From Lachnospiraceae bacterium UBA7188 (GTDB lineage: Bacteria; Bacillota; Clostridia; Lachnospirales; Lachnospiraceae), in assembly GCA_002490995.1 (NCBI GenBank), contig DKVC01000133.1, forward strand, positions 17,631-69,745: 52,115 nucleotides of DNA, read 5' to 3'. The translations under genes and the position numbers were made by a program. Under the pieces are notes generated by a model, which made no database searches, was not told the origin of the DNA, and saw nothing but the letters and a program-made list of their open reading frames with translations. Shown here piece after piece: positions 26,768-36,229 of this stretch (position 1 is its first letter; each line of letters begins with the position of its first letter).

Positions 26768-29026
26768 TTACTTATCTCCTTTCCGGGCAAACCCGCAGGC
26801 TGGAACCATGGCCTGACCCACATCGACATCCTCCTGTCCGTAATTCACATAGACAATATCGCCGTTTTCAAAGGCTGTGGCATAGACCTTCTCTCCCACC
26901 TTTTCATGGCTGACAATCCTGCGTCCGAGCACGCCGTCCAGAGCCTTTAACTCCGTGAGGACATCCTTTATCTCCTGCTCCCAATCTGCCCAACAGAGAG
27001 CGTAATATTTCTGGTATTCCGTGTCCTGAAGGGCGTCTCTTGGCGCCGTCATGAGGAGGAAAGTAGGGCTGACGCCATACTCCACAGATTTCAAAAGCAT
27101 CTCCCTCATATTGCCGCTTTCATTTATGGGAGCGCTGTACAGCGCTGCGGATCCGCCTGCCACCAACTGATAGAAGGGCACTGCCTCGTCCTCCACGTCA
27201 AACTGGCTGGAAAACACAGGCACATCCGTAATCACATCCGCATAGGGAAACGCATATGCGTATGCCCCCTGAAGCAGAAGGCTTTCCGTGGAACCTGCCG
27301 CCGTCTCCAGGGCCTTCTCCCAACATTCGCCCGTCTCATTATCGGAAATGCTGTCCGATCTGTAGTCGGCGTACATGCGGTTGGAAATACCGGTCAGCCC
27401 CAGATTCGCCACGCCGTTCTTTTCCGCGCTCTGCAGCAGGGAATTCATGATCTTCTCCTCATACTGCGGAGAAACCAGATAATAGGTATTTTTTCCCGTA
27501 TCCCTGTCTCCTGAAGTGAGCAGGTACTCATACTGCGTAGAAGCGGATTTTGATACGTTTCTGACTCCCTGGTAATCCCGATATCCGTTTCCCGATTTCC
27601 GGATGGTCACGGTGTCATATATGGGATAAAAGGATATCCCCGCTTCCGACATGGCATTTGCCATGGAACGGTAACCGCTCTTGCCTCCCAACGCGCCGTC
27701 ATAGGTCAGCTTCGTAGGCATCTTGCTCATGGAACCGCCTTTTTCCAGATAGCGCATATTCACCTGGAAAGAGCTTCCCGCTTCCTTGCTCAGCTCCAGC
27801 GTGGCATCCTTTAATTCGGCAAAGGAGGTCAGCTTCTGCACCGCCCGATACGGCACTCCCAGGAAAGTCTTGCTTACCTCCACTCCCCCAAGGAATGTCA
27901 GGTTCATGCTCTTCTGCCCTTCCCCGGCAGCCTGCCGCATCCCCTTCTCCTCTATCAGATACTGACGATAGCGGGATGCCATCCCATTGTATCCAGAACC
28001 TTCTTCCAGAAAGAAATAAGACACTTCGTAGTACGGGAACTGATTATGCTGCGGAGATAACATGACCACCGACTCCTCATTGTCACTGCCGGACAGGAGC
28101 GTGTTGTTCTCGCTCTGCATAAACAGGGCATTGGTATATACCGCGTTGGTTCCGGTAACCCTGCCGGCAATCTCAGCCTTGATCTCAGCCTGATACTCCC
28201 CTTCCGTGATCACTGCCAGCAGCGTGTCCTGTCCTTTCTGTATCCCGAACACAGGCATGGTGGCATCCTGGGTGTCCAGTATATTGTTCTGCACATTCAG
28301 CGCAAGGTTCCTTCCGTACACCTTCTGGGAATAGGGCTGGTAGGTTTGCTTCTGATTGTTGTAATAAATCAATGCCCCGGAGCCGTCCGGCACCAGCATA
28401 TATCCCTCTTCCTCCATGGAGCCGGAACCAAAGTAGGGTAAAAATACAATGCTTGCCACCTGCAGGTTCCCATGCTGCTGTATCTGCTCGCTGAGAATCC
28501 TTGCCACAAAGCGGTCCTCCTGGATTCCGAAAAAGCACGGAACCTCGAATCCCTGTTTCGCAAACTGCAGATTGAGATAGACTCCGTTATCCCGGTACTC
28601 ATAGGTATAAGTATCCGCCTGCACCGAATCGGCAAAGCTGTTCGCGGTAAAGAAATTGCTCTGGGCATCCACATAGGAAAGCTCCAGCAGGGATTGTATA
28701 CGGGTCTTATTCTGGCCGAAGGCTACCGGATCCTCTGCGGCATTCTCCGGATTGCTCAGCCATTCCGCCCCGGTAGCTTTATCCTTTACCTTAATCTGTG
28801 CAAGAGACGGTTCAAAATATAACTCCAGCTTCTGATTCTCGGAAACAAGTTCCCATCCCTCCGGGATACCCTGCACCGCTTCCGGCTTCCATGTCATCTC
28901 TTCTGCGGTTTCTTCCTCAGCGGCTTTGTTCAGGTATCCCACAAAACCGATAAACAGGCCCACCATCGCCACACAGGCCAATCCCTTTACCAGGAGCTTC
29001 CCTATTTTGATCTTATTGTTTTTCAC
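26768..29026 (-). CDS. DUF5696-type membrane-anchored protein of unknown function
   Basis: About 752 residues, probably starting at GTG 29026, which lies 8 bases after AGGAGG; a longer frame from 29035 begins inside that site. One N-terminal transmembrane or signal segment (GLACVAMVGLFIGFVGYL) is followed by a large extracytoplasmic region: a beta-rich first half resembling a glycoside-hydrolase accessory domain (LELYFEPSLAQIKVKDKATG, YMLVPDGSGALIYYNNQ) and a second half that could be a barrel (GGVEVSKTFLGVPYRAVQKL, GISFYPIYDTVTIRKSGNGY). I assign it to DUF5696 from memory of this family beside sugar importers in Paenibacillaceae and Lachnospiraceae. A glycosidase-like or polysaccharide-binding role is possible, but no catalytic residues can be named. 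Confidence 0.65.
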   Translation of the reverse strand: MKNNKIKIGKLLVKGLACVAMVGLFIGFVGYLNKAAEEETAEEMTWKPEAVQGIPEGWELVSENQKLELYFEPSLAQIKVKDKATGAEWLSNPENAAEDPVAFGQNKTRIQSLLELSYVDAQSNFFTANSFADSVQADTYTYEYRDNGVYLNLQFAKQGFEVPCFFGIQEDRFVARILSEQIQQHGNLQVASIVFLPYFGSGSMEEEGYMLVPDGSGALIYYNNQKQTYQPYSQKVYGRNLALNVQNNILDTQDATMPVFGIQKGQDTLLAVITEGEYQAEIKAEIAGRVTGTNAVYTNALFMQSENNTLLSGSDNEESVVMLSPQHNQFPYYEVSYFFLEEGSGYNGMASRYRQYLIEEKGMRQAAGEGQKSMNLTFLGGVEVSKTFLGVPYRAVQKLTSFAELKDATLELSKEAGSSFQVNMRYLEKGGSMSKMPTKLTYDGALGGKSGYRSMANAMSEAGISFYPIYDTVTIRKSGNGYRDYQGVRNVSKSASTQYEYLLTSGDRDTGKNTYYLVSPQYEEKIMNSLLQSAEKNGVANLGLTGISNRMYADYRSDSISDNETGECWEKALETAAGSTESLLLQGAYAYAFPYADVITDVPVFSSQFDVEDEAVPFYQLVAGGSAALYSAPINESGNMREMLLKSVEYGVSPTFLLMTAPRDALQDTEYQKYYALCWADWEQEIKDVLTELKALDGVLGRRIVSHEKVGEKVYATAFENGDIVYVNYGQEDVDVGQAMVPACGFARKGDK

Positions 29027-29038
29027 ATCCAACACCTC

Positions 29039-29662
29039 CTAGCTCATCCGGAATATCAATTCTTTTGCCACGGTCATCACGAAACCATATAAATCTGACG
29101 CCAGGTTCCCCACCAGCATGATCAGGAACAGCAGGATGAACATGACTAATATGGTGCAGATACAGCTGAAAACATTCTGGGTAAAACCGTACTCGTGCAT
29201 GATCATAAGCCCGATAAACAGGATGACCAGGCTCCAGGTCGCGCCGGCTATCTGTACATAGCCCCCGAAGGGCTCTTCCATCACCAATATATTGCTCAGC
29301 CATACGGACACGATATTGCCCAGGATAAAAGGGATACAGCAATATGCCCCGTAAATCCAGATATCCCGAAATCTTCCCGTCCCGTTCATCAGGATCGCCA
29401 CGATCCAGTTGGCTGTCACAAAGAGCACGAAGGGAAGGATCACGCTGATAAACTGTACGAATACATTCAGCTCGCTCAGCTTGTTGTCGTTGAATATGTA
29501 TCCCGTACTCTGGCGCTGGTATATGGAAGTCAGGAAAAACACCGCCAGAATAATGATGGTAAGGACCCCATTTCCTTTTTCTTTAAAACGGATATCATAG
29601 GAGCAGTTAAAAGGATGCATTATCGTATAGAAAGGATTCGTAGCCGATTTTTTCTCTTTCAT
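29039..29662 (-). CDS. YIP1-family membrane protein
   Basis: A 207-residue protein with five likely membrane helices (TIIILAVFFLTSIY, FISVILPFVLFVTANWIVAIL, WIYGAYCCIPFILGNIVSVWL, WSLVILFIGLMIMHEYGF, ICTILVMFILLFLIMLVG) and the conserved N-terminal step MHPFNCSYDIRFKEKGN. This is the bacterial YIP1 pattern. Its start overlaps the stop of the NHL-repeat gene by four bases (ATGA), so they are co-translated, and the DUF5696-type gene follows within 15 bases. Bacterial YIP1 proteins have no established function; here it likely forms a membrane complex with its two neighbours. Confidence 0.75.
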   Translation of the reverse strand: MKEKKSATNPFYTIMHPFNCSYDIRFKEKGNGVLTIIILAVFFLTSIYQRQSTGYIFNDNKLSELNVFVQFISVILPFVLFVTANWIVAILMNGTGRFRDIWIYGAYCCIPFILGNIVSVWLSNILVMEEPFGGYVQIAGATWSLVILFIGLMIMHEYGFTQNVFSCICTILVMFILLFLIMLVGNLASDLYGFVMTVAKELIFRMS

Positions 29663-31113
29663 TTCTTTTTCCTCCTTACAACCCGTTTTCTCACCGATAA
29701 AGCCGCTGCCACACAGACGATGAGCACGATGGCATAGGGGCCGTAGCGCCTCACCACCACCAGTCTGTTTTTGCCAAAGGCTTTGGAGTAACTGTATTTG
29801 TCGCCGCTGTAACGCAGATACTGTAAAGCGTCGGTATACTCCTCTCCCTGGGTGAAGGCCTTGCCTATCCCGTTATATGCCAGCTTGGAATTCGCGTTTC
29901 TGGCCAGCACCTGCATCCAGAGCCCGGAAGCCTCATCGTAGCGGCCTTCCCCATAAGTACAGATGGCTTCTTCCACCAGCGCGCCGTACTCTGTAGGCTC
30001 AAATACCGTTATATTGTTTTTCAGTCTGTCCAGCACATATACCCTGTCCCCGTAGACGTCCACGGCTACCGGCGTGGAAAAGGTTCCCGTTTGGTTTCCC
30101 ATGCCTCCGAACACTGCCACCAGGTTCGCTTCCTGATCCCTCTCGAAAATCCTGCCGCTGGTCAGGTCGATGGCAAAAATGAATCCCTTCTCATTTGCCT
30201 TCACATCAATGAAGGACGGATAATTGGCCTTGCCTTTCTTATAAGATAATTCCTCATCCCCGAAATTGAATTCCGCGTTGCCCAGGGCAAAATAGGTATT
30301 GTTCCCCAAGGGGTTCAGCTTCTTGATCTGGCTCTTGGGAAGCTGGGTCCCCACCGTGGAGGTATATACAAAACCGTCCTCGCTGCAGTCGATATTGGAA
30401 TACTCAATGGGCAGGATACTGGTCATAGCCGCCCTCTGCTCATCGGAGAGAATGCTCTTCCACATATAATTGAACGCTACCTGGGCGGTGACCTCCACCT
30501 TATTGGCCCCGAAGAAGCCCATGAAGCTGCCGTCCACATCAAACTGCAGAAGCCCGCTGTAACAGCCCTTGGACAGTACATAAACCCTTCCGTAGATATC
30601 CAGGCCTATCTTGGTAGGCGCGAAGATAAAATCATCCGAGATCAGATTGCTCACCGGTTTTTCTATGATGCCCGTCACTTCCCCGTCCCGGATGATCAGG
30701 ATACGGCCGGACTGTGTCTGGGATGCATACAGGACATGATCCTCCGTCACATACATTCCCTCCACATCCGTCAACGGCACCTCCTCCCCGTTCATACGGA
30801 CAGTTTCCATGATTTCCAGAAGCTCCAGCTCCGCGTCCAGGACCAGGATCCGGTTATTTCCGGTATCCGCCACGTACAGATGCCCGTCTTTGTCCATGAA
30901 GAAATCCTGCGGCGTATTCAGGGGGCCGGCTCCGATCTCAAAACCGTTCTTCACCATCACCGGCTGATAGCTGGCAGGCGCTTCCACGGACCCGTCCCAT
31001 TCGTCATAGGAATAGCTGTTAAAGTTCGACTGGGCTTCAGCCTTCATATCCGCGCCCGCAAACATTGCCGCAGCCAGGCACAGCGCTATCCCGCAAGTCT
31101 TTATTTTACGCAT
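29659..31113 (-). CDS. NHL-repeat extracytoplasmic protein with C-terminal membrane anchor
   Basis: A 484-residue protein with an N-terminal signal peptide (IALCLAAAMFAGADMKAEA) and NHL beta-propeller repeats (PQDFFMDKDGHLYVADTGNN, PTKIGLDIYGRVYVLSKG, PVAVDVYGDRVYVLDRLKN). A tetratricopeptide-like helical segment follows (EEAICTYGEGRYDEASGLWM, NGIGKAFTQGEEYTDALQYL), then one C-terminal helix (PYAIVLIVCVAAALSV) and a basic tail. The propeller would therefore be exposed outside the membrane. It is the first gene of the NHL-YIP1-DUF5696 trio. NHL propellers usually bind protein or polymer ligands, so a surface sensor or scaffold for the importers is a reasonable guess. Confidence 0.75.
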   Translation of the reverse strand: MRKIKTCGIALCLAAAMFAGADMKAEAQSNFNSYSYDEWDGSVEAPASYQPVMVKNGFEIGAGPLNTPQDFFMDKDGHLYVADTGNNRILVLDAELELLEIMETVRMNGEEVPLTDVEGMYVTEDHVLYASQTQSGRILIIRDGEVTGIIEKPVSNLISDDFIFAPTKIGLDIYGRVYVLSKGCYSGLLQFDVDGSFMGFFGANKVEVTAQVAFNYMWKSILSDEQRAAMTSILPIEYSNIDCSEDGFVYTSTVGTQLPKSQIKKLNPLGNNTYFALGNAEFNFGDEELSYKKGKANYPSFIDVKANEKGFIFAIDLTSGRIFERDQEANLVAVFGGMGNQTGTFSTPVAVDVYGDRVYVLDRLKNNITVFEPTEYGALVEEAICTYGEGRYDEASGLWMQVLARNANSKLAYNGIGKAFTQGEEYTDALQYLRYSGDKYSYSKAFGKNRLVVVRRYGPYAIVLIVCVAAALSVRKRVVRRKKK

Positions 31114-31263
31114 TTTTGCCTCCTATTTTAGTTCCGCATCTGCCCCGCCCAGCACCCGGACATTGGCAAAGAATTTGGGCAGACGCTGTTTTCATTTAGC
31201 TCGTCACATTTCTTAGCCGGACTATTCGTTCGTTGCTGTTATCCGGTTCCATTGCGCACCGGC

Positions 31264-32160
31264 TCAATCCTTCATTCCCGCAAAGGTCATGGTCTCCACC
31301 ACGTTTCTCTGCATCAGGATGAATACAACGATAGGCGGAATCATTAGGAGCACCGAACCGGCCATGCCGGATCCCATCCTGGCATATGCATTGGATGCGC
31401 TGACCTGCTCCAATGCCACCTTCACCACCTTCAGCTGCTCATCATAGACCATCTCCTTGGAGAGGCCGTTCCAGATATTGACGAACTGGAAAATGAACAC
31501 CGTCAGGATCGCAGGCTTGATATTCGGCATTACGATCTGGAAATAGACCCTCCATTCCTTCGTCCCGTCTATCCTGGCCGCTTCTATCAGGGCGTCAGGT
31601 ATCTGCTCGATAAACTGCTTGATCAGGAACAGGCCCAGGGACGAACCGATACAGGGACATATGTAAGCCCAATAGGTATTCAGCATGTTCAGCTTGGCGA
31701 TGATGATAAAGCTGGGAAGGAACGTCACCTGTCCCACAAACATCAGGCCCAGCAGGATGATGGCAAACAGCCCGTCCCGTCCCGGGAAATCATGCTTTGC
31801 AAGAGGATAGGCCGCCATTCCGGCGAAAATAATATGTAAAACCGTACCTGTCAAGGTCACCAGCAGCGTATTGAACAGATATCTGCTGAAAGGCACCCAC
31901 ATATTGGACATCAGCTGGAACAGCTCCGAATAATGCTCCGTGGTAGGCCGGATCACATAGAGCCTGGGCGGGAACTGGAACAGCTCTTCCGATGGCTTCA
32001 GGGACTGTATCAGCGTATAATAAAGAGGAAATGCCATAAATGCCCCTAACAGCAGCAGGAGGAAGATCACGAAGCCGTTTCCGATCTTGGAGCGTCTGTT
32101 GTCCATCCCCATTTTCTTTTTTCCTATGGCGAACTTCTTTACCTGTTTTTTCTCTTTCAT
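31264..32160 (-). CDS. Sugar ABC transporter permease, MalG type
   Basis: From ATG at 32160 (AGGAGGTG 7 bases upstream; the longer frame overlaps the preceding gene) the protein has 298 residues. It shows six membrane helices and the EAA loop IEAARIDGTKEWRVYFQIVM, then PNIKPAILTVFIFQFVNIWN. The C-terminus is VVFILMQRNVVETMTFAGMKD. It lies 11 bases after the partner permease gene and belongs to the leading operon that starts with the giant binding protein. A 150-base gap then precedes the NHL gene. Confidence 0.88.
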   Translation of the reverse strand: MKEKKQVKKFAIGKKKMGMDNRRSKIGNGFVIFLLLLLGAFMAFPLYYTLIQSLKPSEELFQFPPRLYVIRPTTEHYSELFQLMSNMWVPFSRYLFNTLLVTLTGTVLHIIFAGMAAYPLAKHDFPGRDGLFAIILLGLMFVGQVTFLPSFIIIAKLNMLNTYWAYICPCIGSSLGLFLIKQFIEQIPDALIEAARIDGTKEWRVYFQIVMPNIKPAILTVFIFQFVNIWNGLSKEMVYDEQLKVVKVALEQVSASNAYARMGSGMAGSVLLMIPPIVVFILMQRNVVETMTFAGMKD

Positions 32161-32171
32161 TCCAGCACCTC

Positions 32172-33089
32172 CTAATGCCCCATTTTGCCGATCAGCCAGG
32201 TTGCAAGCTTTTTGCAATACTGCATCATTACCACCAGCACCACAGCCATCGAGCAGGCATAGCCGAATTCATACCTGAGATTTCCGTAATCCATGATATG
32301 GGTCACGATGGTCTCACCCGCGTATCCGGTACTCGGCAGCCCTGCCAGGACGGATGACACCTCGCCTACGGCAAAGCAGTTTATGATCTGCATGACAATG
32401 GCAAAAACCATCTGGTTCGCCATAGAAGGGATGGTTATGTACCAAAGCTCCTGAAAACGGTTCTTCACGCCGTCCATCATGCCCGCCTCGTACAGCGATT
32501 TATCCACATTCTGGAACCCGGCGATAAAGGTCAGGAAGCTGATTCCCATGCTCATCCAGAGCTGTACGATGATGAGCGCCGGCATAATATACGCCTCGTC
32601 CGTAAGCCATCCTATGGGTTCGTTGATAAATCCCCACTTCATCAGGAAACCATTGATCAGCCCATATTGGTCGGCGCTGTAGATCAGGCGCCAGACGCTC
32701 CAGCCTGCCGCGCCTACAATGGTAGGAATGTAGAACAGGGCCGTCACGAAAGCCCTTGCCATCGGCTTCAGCTCGTTGATCATCCAGGCGATCAGGAAAC
32801 AGATCACATAGCTTAACGGCCCGATGATGATGGCAAAGACCAGCGTATTCGTCAGGGCTACGATAAAATATTCGTCGTTCAGGAAAATCTGGAAATAATT
32901 TTCCAGCCCTACAAACACCGGCCTCTGGACCATATCATAATCCGTAAAGCTCAAGACGATGGATGCCACCACCGGCAGGATCGTAAAAATCATAAAAAAG
33001 ATAAGATAGGGAAGCATCATCAGCCAGCTGGTCTTATAGGTGATAAAGTATGTCAAAATTTTGTTTTTTCTCTTCTTTTTTGTCTCCAT
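32172..33089 (-). CDS. Sugar ABC transporter permease, MalF/LplB type
   Basis: A 305-residue permease with six helices (MMLPYLIFFMIFTILPVVAS at the N-terminus) and the EAA loop YEAGMMDGVKNRFQELWYIT. It is the intact counterpart of the chimeric permease at 5352-6412 and shows what that one has lost after YAGETIVTH: a final helix ending LVVMMQYCKKLATWLIGKMGH. It starts 3 bases after the stop of the binding-protein gene, which implies coupling. Confidence 0.9.
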   Translation of the reverse strand: METKKKRKNKILTYFITYKTSWLMMLPYLIFFMIFTILPVVASIVLSFTDYDMVQRPVFVGLENYFQIFLNDEYFIVALTNTLVFAIIIGPLSYVICFLIAWMINELKPMARAFVTALFYIPTIVGAAGWSVWRLIYSADQYGLINGFLMKWGFINEPIGWLTDEAYIMPALIIVQLWMSMGISFLTFIAGFQNVDKSLYEAGMMDGVKNRFQELWYITIPSMANQMVFAIVMQIINCFAVGEVSSVLAGLPSTGYAGETIVTHIMDYGNLRYEFGYACSMAVVLVVMMQYCKKLATWLIGKMGH

Positions 33090-33092
33090 AAG

Positions 33093-35888
33093 TTAGTCTC
33101 CCTCCCTGACTTTCAGCTGGGACTGTTTGCGGATCAATTCTTCATTTACAGCACTCATCCAGTAGTTCAACGTGTCTCTGGCATTCTCGCCATTGTAATA
33201 TACCTGCCTGAAGGCATTGTCCACATTTCTGGACACATAATACCCTCCCGGAATCTCCGGCACCTCCACAACGTTCTTCCATTGCTCCAAAAGCATCTCT
33301 TTCTCGTCGTCTCTCCACAGGCTTTCACGGAACGCTTCCAGATTGGCAGGTGTATGTCTCCCCAATGTGCTCAGCTCCGACTCGATCTCTTTGGAATACA
33401 TTTCCTGAATCTCCGCGCTGTTCCACCATTTCAGGAACTCCCATGCCTCCTGTTTATTGTCGCAGTCCCTCAGGACAATGCTGCAGGTGCCGCTGGCGCT
33501 TGTGGCCCGGTTGATCTCCGTTCCCCGAGGCGTTCCGGGGATCGCTGTCATAACCCACTGCCCGGCAATTTCCGGTGCCGCCTCATTCAGGTTATTGTAC
33601 AGGCTGTAGCTGGAGATCACCACCGGCATCTCTCCTGTCCTAAAACGGTTGAAATCGTCTTTGTAAAGGCTGAAATCGTACTGGTCATAAAAATCGATCC
33701 ACTGCTTAAACGCGTCATAGGCTTCCGGTATCATCAGGTTGGTAACCATCATGCCGTCAGATTCCTGATAGATATCTATCCCCAGCTGCGCCAGCAGGGT
33801 CGGGTACAGGTTAATAGTGCCGATGCCGTTGTTCATCGTGGCATAACCGTCTGCGTAAGGCAGCCCTATGGACAGGCTGTTCGCCTGCAGTACCGGCAGC
33901 AGCGCCATCAGCTCCTGCCATGTATTGGGAATGGCAAGTCCCAGTTCCTCAAAAATATCCGTCCTGATATACATGACATAGAATTCCTGCGTCTCAGGAA
34001 CGCCGTAAACCTTTCCCTTATATTCATAAGGCACGAACGCGCTGTCCGCATACTGCTGCCGCAGCCCGTCAAAGCCCTCCATGATGCCCAGCTCGGCGAC
34101 AGCCCCTCGAAACGCCAGATTCATGGCCTCCCCTCTGGTGGTAAAGATATTCACATCAGGTCCCTGTCCCGCCAGCGTAGCCTTTACCAACGCGCCCTCC
34201 ACCAGGCTGATGTTGACCGCGATCCCTGTCTCCGGCGTGAAATAGGAGTCGATCAGACGTTTCATCACGTTCGCCTGGTCGCGCCCTTTCCCCATCCACA
34301 CTGTCAGGCTTACATCGGATTTCGCATCCCCTTCCGACGCCACTTCGTCATAGGAATGGGAGAAAGAACCCATAAACGCCCTCATCCCATGCCCGATATT
34401 GCTCAGGAAGCTCCCTTCCGCGGCAGGCGCCTCAGCCCCCGCCCCTGCGGCATACAAATAATCGATCTGCAGAGGCTGCATCTCAAATTCCAGCACCCAC
34501 TCTGCCAGAGCCTCAATATTTGTTTTAAATACGGAAAGTCTTTTGGCTATGGTGTAGGGTTTCTCACAGAACGAAGTAATCTGTGTAGTCATCTGGGTCA
34601 GTATCCTGGAGGAATAACAGCCTTTGCCGTACAGGGATTCCAGATAATCCACATAGCCGTTCAGTTCACCCAGGATGGATGCCAATTTATCCTCCAGCCC
34701 GGGGATGGCAGTTTCCAGGCCGTAATCCCTGTAGGCATCCGGATCCGTTCCGGTTATCATGATGATCTCTCTGTACAGGGCGTTTACCTCCTGCAGGGTA
34801 GCCTGCATCTGATCGATGAGCTGTTCCATTTCGCCCAGCACCACTTCCATCCGCAGGCTGTGGGTTCCTGCCGTCAGATAAAACAGCCATGGTTCATCCC
34901 CGCTTCCAAGGAATTCACTCTGCCACTTTACGCCATAGTCAAAGGTCAGCCCTCCCGCTTCCGCAAAAGGAACCTCCCCGTCTATCTCCAGCCTGCGCAG
35001 GCTGCTCTGTCCCTTGCTCTCATTCTGCCTACTCCGTAGCCCCAGCTGGTACAATCCGTCCTCCAGCACTTCGAACTGCCATTCTATCCATTGCCCGCTG
35101 TCTGACCAGTTCGCCCCCCCAATGGTATTATAGCGGAGGCAGGTTGCGTGGTAAGGTACCGTAAACGGGCTGGAACGGTCATATGCCGCATACAGCTGGG
35201 AGGAAGATTTCATATAGGGAGTCTCCCCTTCTATCTGTATGTAGAAATCCTTTGCCACCCTCTCCGCGCCGGAATAAGGAGCAATATATTCTTCATAGGA
35301 AGGAATATCCTCCTGATACAGCCGCAGATACCGGAAAAGGCCGGATTGGCTGGTACCCTGCACAGCCAGGGTGTGCTCCCCCTTTTCCAGATGCAGGCGG
35401 ATCCTGTCCTTCTTCGCCTGCCGGAAAGGCTCTTCCGTCCACAGACTGGCTTCAAACTGGGTGGGACGGATTTCATCCCCCGAAGCCGTGCGCTTGAACT
35501 CACCGCTGTCCGTCCATGTCCTGGTCAGGGTAACCGCCGAATCCACTGCTTTTCCGCCGTCCAGCAAAATGTCGAACTCCAGCTCCTGCCCGTTCCCCTC
35601 CAGAGCCATATACCCGGCTCCCAGGTAATAATCCCCGCTTTCATCCACGGTGAATGTCCACTCTCCCGCGTCCTCTCCTCTTCCCAGGAGCATCGGCTCG
35701 CCGGATTCGTCAGCCTGCAGGTAGATGCCCGCCCCGTCCGTCCGCAGCTGCCCCTCCGGGACTCCGGACAATTTCTCTCTGTGGAAATCCTCGCCGCGAG
35801 GCGCCAGCAGGGACAGAATAGTCAAGACGATCAGTACTGCGGCGGCGGCTCCGCACAATACAATTGTTCTCTTCTGTTTCCTTTCCAT
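33093..35888 (-). CDS. Giant multidomain solute-binding protein of a sugar ABC importer
   Basis: From ATG at 35888 (GGAGGG 8 bases upstream) the protein is 931 residues, about twice the usual size of a family 1 binding protein. After an N-terminal membrane or lipid-type segment (IVLCGAAAAVLIVLTILSLL) come two beta-sandwich domains with carbohydrate-binding-module character (YYLGAGYMALEGNGQELEF; YNTIGGANWSDSGQWIEWQF). A helical spacer (about 360-490) and then a family 1 binding domain (VWMGKGRDQANVMKRLIDSY, PNTWQELMALLPVLQANSL) follow. The extra domains may hold the polysaccharide while the binding domain takes up products. It leads the operon with two permeases directly downstream. Confidence 0.85.
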   Translation of the reverse strand: MERKQKRTIVLCGAAAAVLIVLTILSLLAPRGEDFHREKLSGVPEGQLRTDGAGIYLQADESGEPMLLGRGEDAGEWTFTVDESGDYYLGAGYMALEGNGQELEFDILLDGGKAVDSAVTLTRTWTDSGEFKRTASGDEIRPTQFEASLWTEEPFRQAKKDRIRLHLEKGEHTLAVQGTSQSGLFRYLRLYQEDIPSYEEYIAPYSGAERVAKDFYIQIEGETPYMKSSSQLYAAYDRSSPFTVPYHATCLRYNTIGGANWSDSGQWIEWQFEVLEDGLYQLGLRSRQNESKGQSSLRRLEIDGEVPFAEAGGLTFDYGVKWQSEFLGSGDEPWLFYLTAGTHSLRMEVVLGEMEQLIDQMQATLQEVNALYREIIMITGTDPDAYRDYGLETAIPGLEDKLASILGELNGYVDYLESLYGKGCYSSRILTQMTTQITSFCEKPYTIAKRLSVFKTNIEALAEWVLEFEMQPLQIDYLYAAGAGAEAPAAEGSFLSNIGHGMRAFMGSFSHSYDEVASEGDAKSDVSLTVWMGKGRDQANVMKRLIDSYFTPETGIAVNISLVEGALVKATLAGQGPDVNIFTTRGEAMNLAFRGAVAELGIMEGFDGLRQQYADSAFVPYEYKGKVYGVPETQEFYVMYIRTDIFEELGLAIPNTWQELMALLPVLQANSLSIGLPYADGYATMNNGIGTINLYPTLLAQLGIDIYQESDGMMVTNLMIPEAYDAFKQWIDFYDQYDFSLYKDDFNRFRTGEMPVVISSYSLYNNLNEAAPEIAGQWVMTAIPGTPRGTEINRATSASGTCSIVLRDCDNKQEAWEFLKWWNSAEIQEMYSKEIESELSTLGRHTPANLEAFRESLWRDDEKEMLLEQWKNVVEVPEIPGGYYVSRNVDNAFRQVYYNGENARDTLNYWMSAVNEELIRKQSQLKVREGD

Positions 35889-35903
35889 ATAGCAACCCTC
35901 CAA

Positions 35904-36224
35904 ATGTAAACTGAATTTTTACATTCTCATTATATCACCATGTTTACATTTTGCAATATGTATATGTTTACATAAATCATTTTCGTTAATTATCAACAAA
36001 TTGCACATGTAAAATTTAGTAATAATTACAAGAATTCGCTTAGAGGGGTACTATAAACGGAATATATTCGGGATTTGGGGCTAAGGTTATACATAATGTG
36101 AGATTTATAAGGTAATCTATAGAGATCGTCTGATTTTTTGCAGAATAATGCTTTAAGGAAAATTTGAAATTATGCTTTGCATTTATTTGATTATGTAAAC
36201 TCTGTCGTTTACACTTGTTTACAT
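35904..36224. promoter_or_regulatory. Array of TGTAAAC/GTTTACA half-sites
   Basis: Copies occur at 35905-35911, 35942-35948, 35966-35972, 36194-36200, 36207-36213 and 36217-36223. Two of them form a perfect dyad, TGTAAAC-N6-GTTTACA, at 36194-36213. Related ACATGTAAAA and TTTTTACAT stretches lie between. The half-site resembles those of some LacI-family repressors. The rest of the interval 35950-36180 is AT-rich and has no gene. Confidence 0.5.
35929..35956 (-). promoter_or_regulatory. Promoter of the leading sugar-importer operon with an internal operator-like site
   Basis: Read on the minus strand, TTGCAA (35951-35956) and a perfect TATAAT (35929-35934) are 16 bases apart, about 40 bases from the start codon at 35888. 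The sequence ATGTTTACAT (35940-35949) fills the spacer, so a protein bound there would block RNA polymerase. Confidence 0.6.
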
Positions 36225-36229
36225 TTTGT

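Noticed and set aside
33282..35039. 585-codon plus-strand open frame opposite the giant binding protein
   Set aside because: Length results from the GC-biased third positions of the true gene; no domain features.
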